Positions 15,440 through 23,749 of a stretch of 57,578 bases of DNA are shown here, one piece after another. The notes under the pieces were generated by a model. The model was not told the origin of the DNA. It did no database searches and saw only the letters and a program-made list of their open reading frames with translations. The position numbers and the translations under genes are program-made. Numbering within the stretch: position 1 is the first letter of the stretch; the number at the start of each line of letters is the position of its first letter. This DNA is from CAG-390 sp045541375 (GTDB taxonomy: Bacteria > Bacillota > Clostridia > Oscillospirales > CAG-272), in contig JAZQJB010000061.1 of NCBI GenBank assembly GCA_045541375.1, positions 1-57,578 on the forward strand, written 5' to 3'.

Positions 15440-16698
15440 GCCAAAACCTCCTTGTGAGACGCGCTGACAACAACTTCGCCCTCAAGTCCCGCAAGTTTAT
15501 CCTGAGGGATCGTGAGCTTTTCCATAGCTCCGGGGGTGGTCGCAGCAAGCTTTTTACGTGCAAGAATTTCACCGCCGCAGGTTGCAACGAGAGTCGTTTC
15601 GCGCGCGGGAACGATGGTGCGGAAGAAAAGGTCTACGTCCGAATCAGCGGACTTATCAATAGTCTGCGGGCAGACGTAACGGATACCTTCGCCCGCCTTG
15701 ACTTCGGCGATCTCGCCCGAAATGAGCTCGCCTGCGGCATATTTTGCGGCGTATTTGCCCGCCTTTTCGCTCTCGCGGCTGACGTTGTCAACAAGGTCGT
15801 TGACGTGAAGCACGTTTCCGCAAGCGAATATGTAGGGGATCTCGGTCTGCATAAACTGGTTGACAGCCGCGCCCTTTGTGATGCCCGAAAGGGAAAGTCC
15901 CGATGTGAGAGTCAGCTCGTTTTCGGGGATAAGACCTACCGAGAGAAGCAGGGTATCGCAAGGAATGACCTCTGCCTTATCGAGAATAGGACGCTTGTTT
16001 TCGTCAACGGGAGCAACGGTCACGCTCTCAACGCGGTCAACACCCGTGATGTTGACAACGGTGTGCGACAGCATGAGCGGAATGCCAAAATCGTCAAGGC
16101 ACTGGACCTTGTTTCTCTGCAGACCCGCAAGGAAGGGCATAAGCTCAACGACAGCCTTGACCTTCGCGCCCTCAAGGGTAAGGCGGCGCGCCATGATCAT
16201 TCCGATGTCGCCGCTTCCGAGGATGACGACCTCTTTGCCGACCTTGTGGCCGTAAATGTTTATCAGCTTCTGTGCAGTTCCCGCGGTATAAACGCCCGAG
16301 GGACGGCTACCGGGAATGACGAGATTTGCACGGGTGCGCTCGCGGCATCCCATTGCAAGAACCAGCGCGCCGAAATTGATGTGAACCACACCGCTCGTAT
16401 TGACGCATACGAGAGTTTTTTCACGGATCTCAAGAGCCGTGGTTTCCGTGAGAAGGTCGATTCCCTCCTCCTTTGCCTTGTCGGCAAAACGCTCGGCATA
16501 TTCGGGACCTGTCAGCTCCTCGCCGAAATACTGCAGACCGAAGCCCGCGTGAATGCACTGTTGGAGAATTCCGCCCGCGCGGATGTCGCGCTCGACCAGA
16601 AGGACGCGCTCGGCGCCGTTCTGCTTTGCGGAAACAGCCGCCGCAAGTCCCGCAGGACCCGCACCGACGATCGCAACGTCATACAAGTATTCTTTCAT
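15436..16698 (-). CDS. NAD(P)/FAD-dependent oxidoreductase (GlpB/HcnB-like)
   Basis: 420-aa pyridine nucleotide-disulphide-type flavoprotein with two Rossmann motifs: VAIVGAGPAGLAAAVSA near residue 7 and EVVILGSGDIGMIMARR near residue 155. The signature GGILQQCIHAGFG is typical of the partner flavoprotein in the GlpA-like/DUF1667 triad, where it is expected to pass electrons from the dehydrogenase subunit to NAD(P) or another acceptor. It is first gene of the operon; a GAGAGG ribosome binding site lies upstream. A palindrome TGAGATA-ATTA-TATCTCA at 16723-16740 covers its presumptive -10 (minus-strand TATAAT) and could be an operator. Confidence 0.88.
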   Translation of the reverse strand: MKEYLYDVAIVGAGPAGLAAAVSAKQNGAERVLLVERDIRAGGILQQCIHAGFGLQYFGEELTGPEYAERFADKAKEEGIDLLTETTALEIREKTLVCVNTSGVVHINFGALVLAMGCRERTRANLVIPGSRPSGVYTAGTAQKLINIYGHKVGKEVVILGSGDIGMIMARRLTLEGAKVKAVVELMPFLAGLQRNKVQCLDDFGIPLMLSHTVVNITGVDRVESVTVAPVDENKRPILDKAEVIPCDTLLLSVGLIPENELTLTSGLSLSGITKGAAVNQFMQTEIPYIFACGNVLHVNDLVDNVSRESEKAGKYAAKYAAGELISGEIAEVKAGEGIRYVCPQTIDKSADSDVDLFFRTIVPARETTLVATCGGEILARKKLAATTPGAMEKLTIPQDKLAGLEGEVVVSASHKEVLA

Positions 16699-16722
16699 AT
16701 CTTGTACCTCTCAAAATTATGA

Positions 16723-16740
16723 TGAGATAATTATATCTCA
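16723..16740. promoter_or_regulatory. Palindrome over the -10 of the flavoprotein operon
   Basis: A 7+4+7 palindrome TGAGATA-ATTA-TATCTCA that contains the minus-strand TATAAT of the flavoprotein operon. No good -35 lies at the usual spacing, so activator dependence is plausible. Inferred regulatory site. Confidence 0.5.
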
Positions 16741-16796
16741 ACAATTTTCAAAATACTATTGCCAATCTTGTTACTTTGTTGTATAATATTGCTGTT
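16741..16796 (+). promoter_or_regulatory. Promoter-like module, copy 1 (no gene downstream)
   Basis: ACAATTTTCAAAATACTATTG, then TTGCCA (16759-16764), 17 bp, TATAAT (16782-16787), ATTGCTGT. It is nearly identical to the promoter of the AraC gene at 17957-18013. On this strand it points only at the SPFH terminator, so either it makes a short untranslated RNA of about 85 nt or the conserved part is a regulator site serving the divergent flavoprotein operon. Confidence 0.55.
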
Positions 16797-16843
16797 ATGA
16801 AATTTTAATTGCACGAAACGGAAAATGTACCGTATTTTCACTC

Positions 16844-16877
16844 AAAAAATCCCCGAGCTTTTAAGTCTCGGGGATTT
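16844..16877 (-). terminator. Terminator of SPFH gene
   Basis: AAATCCCCGAG / CTCGGGGATTT stem, followed on the minus strand by a T run. It lies 15 bp after the SPFH stop. Confidence 0.85.
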
Positions 16878-16891
16878 CATTATAAAACGTA

Positions 16892-17839
16892 TCAGTCGCA
16901 GCAAACGTCGGGTTTAACGGGAGCTGCGGGCTTGGGTGCTTCGGGAGTTACGTTGCCAAGTCCTGTGGTTTCGGTGAAAACAGCGTTCCTCTTGACCATT
17001 TCAACGGTATCGGTGGGAACGATAAGCTTCGACGCAGTTCCGTTAGACATTTCAACAAGTGCCTCGTATCTCTTAAGCTCAATGACTTCGGGAGTGGGGC
17101 AAGCCGCCATAATTGCGCGAAGACCGTCTGCCTCTGCCTGCTTCTGAAGAAGTACGGCGCGAGCTTCACCCTCTGCTCTCGCAATGCGTGCATCTCTTTC
17201 ACCCTCTGCGGCAAGGATCATTGCCTGCTTGTCACCCTCTGCACGAGTGATAACCGCCTGCTTGTGACCCTCCGCTTCAAGAAGAGTTTCACGTCTTGCA
17301 CGTTCTGCCTTCATCTGCTTTTCCATAGATTCGCGGATATCAGCAGAAGGAGTGATATTTCTGATCTCAACGCGGGTAACTCTGATACCCCATTCGTCGG
17401 TAGCTCTGTCAAGGCTTTCCGTCATCTTTGCGTTGATGCTGTCACGTGAGGTAAGAGATTCATCGAGGGTAAGTTCACCAACGATGTTACGAAGAGTAGT
17501 GGTGGTAAGGTTTGCAAGTGCCTCAACGGGATTTGCGGCACCGTAAGCATAAAGCTTGGGGTCAAACGTCTTGTGATAAACGACCGCATCAATGGTGAGG
17601 GGTACGTTATCGCTTGTGATAACGTTCTGAGGAGGCGTGTCAAGAACCTTCTCCTTTGCGGTAGCGCGAGCAGTGATCCTGTCGATACCGAAGGGAGCAA
17701 GAAGATGAAGTCCTGCACTCCAAATTGTATGGAATTTTCCAAGACGTTCGATAACGTAGGATTCGGTGTGCGGAACGACCTTAAGACACGTGATCAAAAG
17801 GACTAAAACGATAACAACTCCAATAATAAGAAACGGCAT
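16892..17839 (-). CDS. SPFH/stomatin-family membrane scaffold protein (QmcA-like)
   Basis: 315-aa stomatin/prohibitin homologue. One N-terminal membrane helix at about residues 2-19 is followed by the SPFH domain (VVPHTESYVIERLGKF onward, about residues 22-180). An alanine/glutamate-rich coiled coil (AEGHKQAVITRAEGDKQAMI and neighbouring repeats, about 195-250) and a proline/alanine tail ending in CCD complete it. These proteins oligomerise into cages or lipid microdomains. Usually an NfeD-type partner or a protease lies next door; none is present here. Monocistronic, with its own promoter and terminator. Confidence 0.92.
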   Translation of the reverse strand: MPFLIIGVVIVLVLLITCLKVVPHTESYVIERLGKFHTIWSAGLHLLAPFGIDRITARATAKEKVLDTPPQNVITSDNVPLTIDAVVYHKTFDPKLYAYGAANPVEALANLTTTTLRNIVGELTLDESLTSRDSINAKMTESLDRATDEWGIRVTRVEIRNITPSADIRESMEKQMKAERARRETLLEAEGHKQAVITRAEGDKQAMILAAEGERDARIARAEGEARAVLLQKQAEADGLRAIMAACPTPEVIELKRYEALVEMSNGTASKLIVPTDTVEMVKRNAVFTETTGLGNVTPEAPKPAAPVKPDVCCD

Positions 17840-17890
17840 AATATTTCTCCTTTTCGTTTTTTGAAAAACTAATGTTTTTCGATTGATATC

Positions 17891-17919
17891 ATTATATCAT
17901 ACAATCAGATGAATGTCAA
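17891..17919 (-). promoter_or_regulatory. Promoter of SPFH gene
   Basis: Minus strand TTGACA (17914-17919), 17 bp, TATAAT (17891-17896); a near-consensus sigma-A promoter. Confidence 0.9.
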
Positions 17920-17956
17920 TACCTTTCATAAAAAAGATAACAAAATTTTCATTCCC

Positions 17957-18013
17957 ACAATTTTCAAAATACTATTGCCTATTCGGGCAATTTGTTGTAT
18001 AATATTGCTGTAA
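17957..18013 (+). promoter_or_regulatory. Promoter of AraC gene (module copy 2)
   Basis: TTGCCT (17975-17980), 17 bp, TATAAT (17998-18003). The upstream ACAATTTTCAAAATACTA and downstream ATTGCTGTaa are shared with copy 1 at 16741. The spacer forms TTGCC-TATTCG-GGCAA dyad symmetry, a possible autoregulatory operator. Confidence 0.75.
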
Positions 18014-18037
18014 CATAAAATATCTGGAGAAAATGAA

Positions 18038-18901
18038 ATGAGTGAAAGCTTAACGAGAATATGCTACGATGCCGATCCATACTGCCGCGTGCATCACACG
18101 GTCGGGTATGCTGAAGAGTACGCGCTGATGTCGCAGTTTCACTATGATACCTCGCTGATCCTCCTTCTGTTTCTGCGCGGACACGGCGAGATCAGGATCG
18201 AGGGCCGCCTTTACACATTTGGCGCGGGAGATATGATAATCCTCAACCCTTCCGAGCTCCACAGTTGTACGATTGCCGAAGGCGAGACTTTTGAGCGCAT
18301 CTCGCTTCATATCAGCGAAAACATTTTCGACGGATTCGGCAAGGGTATCGACGGACTGTTTGCGGCATTTTACCAAAAGAAACGCGGCGTTGGAAATCTC
18401 CTTCACGCCGAAAGACTTCGCGCTATCGGCGGAGATCGGCTTATGAAAGAGATCCTCGCACACGCAGCGGGAAACGGAGTTGCCGATCCCATCCTTTTGC
18501 GCTGCAAGGCTATCGAGCTTCTTGCCGCGATAAACGAAGCTGTCGACGGGCAAGAGCCCACCGACGAATCGCCGCGCATCGAAAATGAGCTTATCCTTGA
18601 AATTCTGCAGTATCTCAACACTCACTATTCCGAGGACATTTCGCTTTCCGACGTAGCGGACAAATTCTATCACAGCAAATACCACGTTTGCCACCTTTTC
18701 CGCGAGCAGGTCGGCATCACGATGCACGATTATCTCGCCTTGCGCCGCATCCACCTCGTCAACGACCTCATCCGCCGCGGCGACCCGATTTCCGAGGCGT
18801 GCTTTTCGGCGGGATTCAGAAATTATTCCAACTTCTTCAGGCTTTACAAAAAACACACGGGAATGACCCCGCAGGAGTTCAAAAATTCGATCGGCAAATA
18901 A
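18038..18901 (+). CDS. AraC-family transcriptional regulator
   Basis: 287 aa: an N-terminal cupin (residues about 25-100, with FLRGHGEIRIEGRLYTFGAG and MIILNPSELHSC) that senses a small ligand, and a C-terminal pair of HTH motifs. The second HTH carries the AraC signature (ISEACFSAGFRNYSNFFRLY then KKHTGMTPQEFKNS). TGGAGA precedes the ATG. It lies directly upstream of a separate promoter for the C69 peptidase operon and is the obvious local activator for it. Because its own promoter module is also duplicated next to the flavoprotein operon at 16.7 kb, it may control that too; both targets are inferred. Confidence 0.93.
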   Translation: MSESLTRICYDADPYCRVHHTVGYAEEYALMSQFHYDTSLILLLFLRGHGEIRIEGRLYTFGAGDMIILNPSELHSCTIAEGETFERISLHISENIFDGFGKGIDGLFAAFYQKKRGVGNLLHAERLRAIGGDRLMKEILAHAAGNGVADPILLRCKAIELLAAINEAVDGQEPTDESPRIENELILEILQYLNTHYSEDISLSDVADKFYHSKYHVCHLFREQVGITMHDYLALRRIHLVNDLIRRGDPISEACFSAGFRNYSNFFRLYKKHTGMTPQEFKNSIGK

Positions 18902-18907
18902 CCGTTG

Positions 18908-18936
18908 TTGACACCCATACGATTTTATGTTAAAAT
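18908..18936 (+). promoter_or_regulatory. Promoter of C69 peptidase operon
   Basis: TTGACA (18908-18913), 17 bp, TAAAAT (18931-18936), 26 bp before the chosen start. Its position excludes the upstream in-frame start at 18905. Confidence 0.75.
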
Positions 18937-18961
18937 AATGACAGAAAGGCGATATTTTGAT

Positions 18962-20329
18962 ATGTTTTCATGTGACACAATAGTAATCAACTCGCGCTGT
19001 TCCGAATACGGACAGAATATTTTAGCCAAAAACAGCGACAGACCCACGGGCGAGCCGCAGCCTCTTTGCTTCTATGAGGCGAAAGAATATCCCGAAGAGG
19101 CAATTCTTCGCACAACATACCTCGACATTCCGCAGGTCAGAAAGACTTACGCCGTCGTCGGCTCGCGCCCTTATTGGATCTGGGGATTCGAGATGGGATA
19201 CAACGAAAAGGGGCTCATCATCGGCAATGAAGCCGAGTGGTCGCGTATGGAAGCGGAGGCTGAGGACGGTCTTCTCGGAATGGATCTTCTCCGCCTCGGG
19301 CTTGAGCGCGCCGCAACGGCACGCGAGGCGATCGAGGTCATCACAGAACTTCTGAAAGAATACGGTCAGAAGGCAAGCGCAAGTAAGCTCATAACAAGAT
19401 ATTACGAAAACTCCTTCATCCTCGCCGACCGCAGTGAATGCTGGGTTCTTGAGACCGCTGGTCGCGAGTGGGTCGCGCGCGAAATCAAGGATATGCAAGG
19501 TGTATCGAATTGCTACTCTATCGGGAAAGAATTTGATATAGCATCCGAACACCTCGTGGATATTGCCCGAGAAAAACGTTGGCTCTCGCCGGGCGAGGAG
19601 TTCGACTTTGCCAAGGCTTACACGGGTCACGTGCCAAATCTTTCGGGCGGAACGCAGAGATATCGCAGATCGAACAAGCTACTCGCACAGAGCAAGATTC
19701 ACAGCTTCCCCACTCTCGCCGCAATTCTGCGCGATCACCACGAGGACGAGCTCATCGCACCGCGTTTCGGCGCAACAAGCGCGATTTTCGTGTCGCTTTG
19801 TATGCATTTCTGCGATTGGGGCAACAGCGAAACGTCTGCTTCCCTTCTCGCTCGCTATGACGATGACCTCGGAGTCATCGCCCGCTATGCACCCGCGCAG
19901 GCTTGCCTTTCGGCGTATATCCCCGTTTATATGATCTCTCTGCCCGAAAAGATGCAGACTGCGGAGAAAAAGTTCGACAAAAACTCGCTCTGGTGGCAGG
20001 TAAAACGCCTCGGTCTTCTTGTCGCGGTCGATGAAGAGCACTTCGCAGAAGACATCAGACGTGAGCTTGCCGACCTTGAACAAATCTTCGAGAATCTTGC
20101 CATCCAAGGCGAATCGATTGCCAAAAGGCTTGTCAAAGAAGGTTCTGCCGACGAGGCAAAAGACATTTTGAAACAAGTGACCGATTCCTGCACGGGATTG
20201 CTTTACGATCTCGCCAAGAGAGAAGCCGACCGCCTTGCGGAGATAGTCAAAGCTTCGGGCGGACTTTACGGCAGACAGAAGGAAGCCATCGAAAAATACA
20301 TTGAATATTCGGAGATCGATCTCTTTTAA
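18962..20329 (+). CDS. C69-family dipeptidase/acyltransferase-like Ntn hydrolase
   Basis: 455-aa protein related to C69 dipeptidases and acyl-CoA:6-aminopenicillanate acyltransferases, N-terminal nucleophile hydrolases. It begins MFSCDTIV, so Cys4 would be the nucleophile after removal of a three-residue leader. It then carries ILAKNSDRP and GYNEKGLIIGNEAEW, both typical of the family. It is cytoplasmic, with no signal peptide. Start 18962 is chosen for AAAGGCG at 18944-18950, for its position after the promoter, and because it puts the catalytic Cys near the N-terminus. Probable role: hydrolysis of an amide in a peptide or N-acyl amino sugar. Operon leader of five genes. Confidence 0.85.
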   Translation: MFSCDTIVINSRCSEYGQNILAKNSDRPTGEPQPLCFYEAKEYPEEAILRTTYLDIPQVRKTYAVVGSRPYWIWGFEMGYNEKGLIIGNEAEWSRMEAEAEDGLLGMDLLRLGLERAATAREAIEVITELLKEYGQKASASKLITRYYENSFILADRSECWVLETAGREWVAREIKDMQGVSNCYSIGKEFDIASEHLVDIAREKRWLSPGEEFDFAKAYTGHVPNLSGGTQRYRRSNKLLAQSKIHSFPTLAAILRDHHEDELIAPRFGATSAIFVSLCMHFCDWGNSETSASLLARYDDDLGVIARYAPAQACLSAYIPVYMISLPEKMQTAEKKFDKNSLWWQVKRLGLLVAVDEEHFAEDIRRELADLEQIFENLAIQGESIAKRLVKEGSADEAKDILKQVTDSCTGLLYDLAKREADRLAEIVKASGGLYGRQKEAIEKYIEYSEIDLF

Positions 20330-20344
20330 TAAGGCGGTGAAATT

Positions 20345-22420
20345 ATGATCTTTTCATTACCGAAGGAAGGCAAAAAAGCCCTTTCACTTCCGCATTTTCC
20401 GACCAAAGCTCAGGCTTTCATTTTCAGAGCTTACGAATACGTTCCCGCAAACAAAATAGCTGAAATCCTCGGCACGACCGAGGAAAACGTCATCCGCGCG
20501 GCGCAGGATATGGGACTCCCCGACTATGCGCCCGGCAACATCTGGCTCGAGCGCGGATATATCACCATCATCCGCAGAATGTGGCATATTCTGCCCTATT
20601 CACAGCTTCTCGAGCTTCTCGGAATGACCGAAGGAGAACTTGCGCTCATTCTCAAAGAAGAGGACTTCCTTGCCGAAAAGCTCCGCGACAAGCCGATATG
20701 CGAGCCAGTCCGTTGGCGTGAGCTTACCGACACGGAAAAACAGCAGACTGCGAAGATCAAGGAATTGATACAGACCGTGGACGTTTCAGGTAAGAGAGCG
20801 TTTGAATTCGAATACAGCGTACCCAAGATCAACCGCGAGGGCAAAGAGGTCTTCAAAACCCGAATGATCTATGCCTTTTCGGGTCTTTATCAGCACGCTT
20901 TTGACGTGCCGAGCGAGGTATACCTGCCCGACGAGCAGCTTGCGGCATACCGCGATCTCGGTGTCAACGGAATCTGGACGCAGGGTGTGCTTTCGGGACT
21001 TGTCGAATTCCCATTTGAGCCCTCACTTTCAAAAGGTCACGAGGAGCGTCTTGCGCGTATGCGCGAGCTGACCGAGAGGCTTGACAAATACGGGATCAAG
21101 CTCTATCTTTACATAAACGAACCGCGTTTCATGCCGCTTTCCTTCTTCGAAAAGCATCCCGACATACGCGGTCATATCAGAGGCGACGGAGCCTCGCTCT
21201 GCACCTCAACCGAAAAAGTGCGGAATTATCTGCGCGATTCCATTGAAAAGATCTGCCGCGAGGTACCTCTGATCGGCGGTTTCTTCACCATCACTCGCTC
21301 GGAAAACCTGACCAACTGCTATTCTCATTCGGGCGACGGAAATGTCGAATGCCTTTGCCCGCGATGCAGCAAGCGGAGCGCACCCGAGGTCATCTCGGAG
21401 CTCATAAACACCATTGCCGAGGGCGCACACAGCGTTTCGCGCGACATCAAGATCTTCGCATGGAGCTGGGGATGGCGCGGATTCAACGAGGAGATCATCC
21501 GCCGTCTTTCAAAGGACGTCATCCTTCTCTCGCAAAGCGAGCTTGACGTGCCTTTTGAGATCGGAGGAGTAAAAGGACGGGTCATTGATTATTCGATGAG
21601 CATTCCGGGTCCCGGTGAGCGCGCAAAAAGAGAATGGGCAGTCGCCAAGGAAAGCAGCCACGCGGTCGGCGCAAAGGTGCAGATCAGCACCACCTGGGAG
21701 GCATCGACCGTCCCCGCGATTCCCGTTTCGCCCTTGATAGACGATCACATCCGCGCTCTGCGCGATGAAGGTGTTGAGCATCTTCTCTTAAGCTGGACAC
21801 TAGGCGGCTACCCCTGCAACAATATTGCAACTGCCGCAAAATACTTCTATGAGAATGCGAATGTCAATTTCCCGACCCGCGAAGCCGAAAAGCTCTTTGC
21901 CGAGGCATTCCTCGAATTTCCTTTCCATATCAACACTCTTTATAAAGGTCCGCAGAACGCGGGGCCGTCGAGCCTTCTCTTCCCGACTCCCTCGGGCTAT
22001 ACTGCAACGATGACGGGCTTTGCCTACGACGATCTTGAGTCGTGGCGCTCGATCTATCCCGTTGATATTTTCGAGGATCAGTTCCGCAAGCTCTGCGAGG
22101 GTTGGGAAAGGGGTCTTGATTTGATCGATGAAGGTGACGAAAGCGAGGTCGCGGTTATGGCTCGCGCGGCCTATTGCATCTTCAAGTCATCCTATAATCA
22201 GATCAGATTCATCCGCGCCCGCGACGCATGCCGCTTCACAGATGCGAAGAAGATCGCAGAGGATGAGGAGCAGATCGCCCGTCTGATGCTCGCGCAGATG
22301 AACAAAAATGCCGCCATCGGCTACGAAGCGGCAAATCACTATTATTTCTCAAAGGGACAGATCGTCGAAAAGATACTCAATTGCCGTCACACGGCAGAAT
22401 TTTTCGCTGAAAGGAATTAA
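20345..22420 (+). CDS. HTH-fused glycoside hydrolase-like TIM-barrel protein
   Basis: 691 aa, no signal peptide. The first roughly 120 residues hold two successive HTH-like motifs (ANKIAEILGTTEENVIRAAQ and YSQLLELLGMTEGELALILK). From about residue 150 the chain resembles a (beta/alpha)8 glycosidase-like barrel: LGVNGIWTQGVLS, YGIKLYLYINEPRFMP, a cysteine pair CLCPRCS as seen in GH20-like DUF4838 proteins, and IFAWSWGWRG. An alpha-helical C-terminal domain follows. I cannot name a GH family or the catalytic pair with confidence. It lies 15 bp after the C69 gene and 3 bp before the PhnP-like gene, so it is co-expressed with both. Confidence 0.7.
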   Translation: MIFSLPKEGKKALSLPHFPTKAQAFIFRAYEYVPANKIAEILGTTEENVIRAAQDMGLPDYAPGNIWLERGYITIIRRMWHILPYSQLLELLGMTEGELALILKEEDFLAEKLRDKPICEPVRWRELTDTEKQQTAKIKELIQTVDVSGKRAFEFEYSVPKINREGKEVFKTRMIYAFSGLYQHAFDVPSEVYLPDEQLAAYRDLGVNGIWTQGVLSGLVEFPFEPSLSKGHEERLARMRELTERLDKYGIKLYLYINEPRFMPLSFFEKHPDIRGHIRGDGASLCTSTEKVRNYLRDSIEKICREVPLIGGFFTITRSENLTNCYSHSGDGNVECLCPRCSKRSAPEVISELINTIAEGAHSVSRDIKIFAWSWGWRGFNEEIIRRLSKDVILLSQSELDVPFEIGGVKGRVIDYSMSIPGPGERAKREWAVAKESSHAVGAKVQISTTWEASTVPAIPVSPLIDDHIRALRDEGVEHLLLSWTLGGYPCNNIATAAKYFYENANVNFPTREAEKLFAEAFLEFPFHINTLYKGPQNAGPSSLLFPTPSGYTATMTGFAYDDLESWRSIYPVDIFEDQFRKLCEGWERGLDLIDEGDESEVAVMARAAYCIFKSSYNQIRFIRARDACRFTDAKKIAEDEEQIARLMLAQMNKNAAIGYEAANHYYFSKGQIVEKILNCRHTAEFFAERN

Positions 22421-22423
22421 AAA

Positions 22424-23269
22424 ATGAAGCTTAAATATTACGGAACCGGCGCGGGCTATGGGCTCCCCGAGGTATTTTGCGATTGCCGCATCTGCCGTCA
22501 CGCAAGAGAAAACGGTGGCAAAAATATAAGAACGCGCTCGATGGCTCTGCTTGACGGTTGCCTTGCCATCGATCTCTCGGTCGATACCTTTCATCATTGT
22601 GCATTCGCGGGGCTTGATATGCGAAAGGTGAAGCACGTGCTCATCACACACAACCACCACGATCACTTCTTCACCAGCGATCTTTTCAGCCGCGTGCGCG
22701 GTATGACAGAGCCCGTCAATTTCTATCTCAGCGAGGAGTCGGGAAAGGGTGTCCGCGCCACCGTTGAAAAGCACAAGGCAGATTTTGCCGCAGGCACACG
22801 CGACCCGAAGGCGTGGACTCTTGCCGAGGTCCATACGCTTGAATACTACAAGACAGTCAACATCCTCGGCTATAAGGTCACTCCCCTCCGCGCGCGCCAC
22901 GTCGCCGCACTCGATCCGATGATGTTCGTCATCGAAAAGGACGGCAAAAGCATCCTTTGGGCGCACGACACGGGGCTTTTCCACTCCGACGCGATCGAGT
23001 GGATAAAGAATTCGGGAATCGTATTTGATTTTGTTTCAATGGACTGCACACTGAAGCGCGGCGCGCAGATTACCAAATCGCATATGGACCTTGATTGGTG
23101 CATCGAAACGGCAAATATGCTCCGCGAAAACGGCAACGCCGACGAAAACACAAAATTCGCCCTCAGCCACATCGGACACCTCGTCGACCGCACGCACGAC
23201 GAGCTCACCGCAGAAGCGGCGGAGTACGGAATTACCGTGGCTTACGACGGAATGGAAATTGAGTTTTAA
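22424..23269 (+). CDS. Metallo-beta-lactamase-fold hydrolase (PhnP-like)
   Basis: 281 aa. It has the metal-binding motif THNHHDHF (His76, His78, Asp80, His81) and a further His in RARHVAA, then WAHDTGLF. The N-terminal CDCRICRHAR (Cys19, Cys21, Cys24) matches the structural zinc site of PhnP, which hydrolyses phosphoribosyl cyclic phosphate and other cyclic nucleotides. No C-P lyase genes are nearby, so a different phosphodiester or lactone is likely. It is third gene of the C69 operon with only 3 bp to the preceding stop. Cytoplasmic. Confidence 0.85.
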   Translation: MKLKYYGTGAGYGLPEVFCDCRICRHARENGGKNIRTRSMALLDGCLAIDLSVDTFHHCAFAGLDMRKVKHVLITHNHHDHFFTSDLFSRVRGMTEPVNFYLSEESGKGVRATVEKHKADFAAGTRDPKAWTLAEVHTLEYYKTVNILGYKVTPLRARHVAALDPMMFVIEKDGKSILWAHDTGLFHSDAIEWIKNSGIVFDFVSMDCTLKRGAQITKSHMDLDWCIETANMLRENGNADENTKFALSHIGHLVDRTHDELTAEAAEYGITVAYDGMEIEF

Positions 23270-23293
23270 GCTTTGAAAGGGAAGGAGCAATTA

Positions 23294-23749
23294 ATGGATT
23301 CAAATTATTATGAAGTCAAACCTAACAAATTAACCGTAAAGCTTGAAATTTTCGCACTCACCACCGCTATTGCAGTTATTATTCTGCTCCGACATTGGAG
23401 TGCATTGATAATTCCGATATTGTTTCTTGTATTATCGATTTTTCACAACAAAACCGACCGTATCCTTTACAATGACAAAGAAGTGATAATCATCGCACCA
23501 AACGGCAAACGGTTCTGTTACTCTTGGGAACAGATAGAATCCGCCGAGATAGTTTTTGAAAATGTACGAGGAAGAAGCTCCAACCGTCCGCGTTGGTTCT
23601 TGATAATCAGATATTCCTATACTGTAAAAGATAAAACAAAAACCGAAACACTAAAAAAGCTTTATTACTTCTACGACGGAGCTTTCGAATTCGTTGAATA
23701 TTTCAATTCTATAAAATCTATAAAAGGAAAAACACAAAATGGTAATTAG
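23294..23749 (+). CDS. Small membrane protein of unknown function
   Basis: 151 aa. Two closely spaced hydrophobic segments at about residues 17-52 (TTAIAVIILL and ALIIPILFLVLSIF) form a hairpin in the membrane. A PH-like cytoplasmic part follows, with DRILYNDKEVIIIAPNGKRF and SWEQIESAEI, reminiscent of bPH (YcxB/YdbS-like) domains. The start at 23294 follows GAAGGAG; the upstream TTG is rejected. It overlaps the next gene by 11 bp. No specific function is known. Confidence 0.75.
   Translation: MDSNYYEVKPNKLTVKLEIFALTTAIAVIILLRHWSALIIPILFLVLSIFHNKTDRILYNDKEVIIIAPNGKRFCYSWEQIESAEIVFENVRGRSSNRPRWFLIIRYSYTVKDKTKTETLKKLYYFYDGAFEFVEYFNSIKSIKGKTQNGN

Noticed and set aside
15454..16722. 422-codon plus-strand frame
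   Set aside because: Antisense of the NAD(P)/FAD oxidoreductase, which has both Rossmann motifs in the minus frame.
16796..16880. Small RNA driven by orphan promoter copy 1
   Set aside because: The terminator here has its T run on the minus strand and serves the SPFH gene; the plus-strand 3' end would be weak. Kept only as a possibility under the promoter finding.
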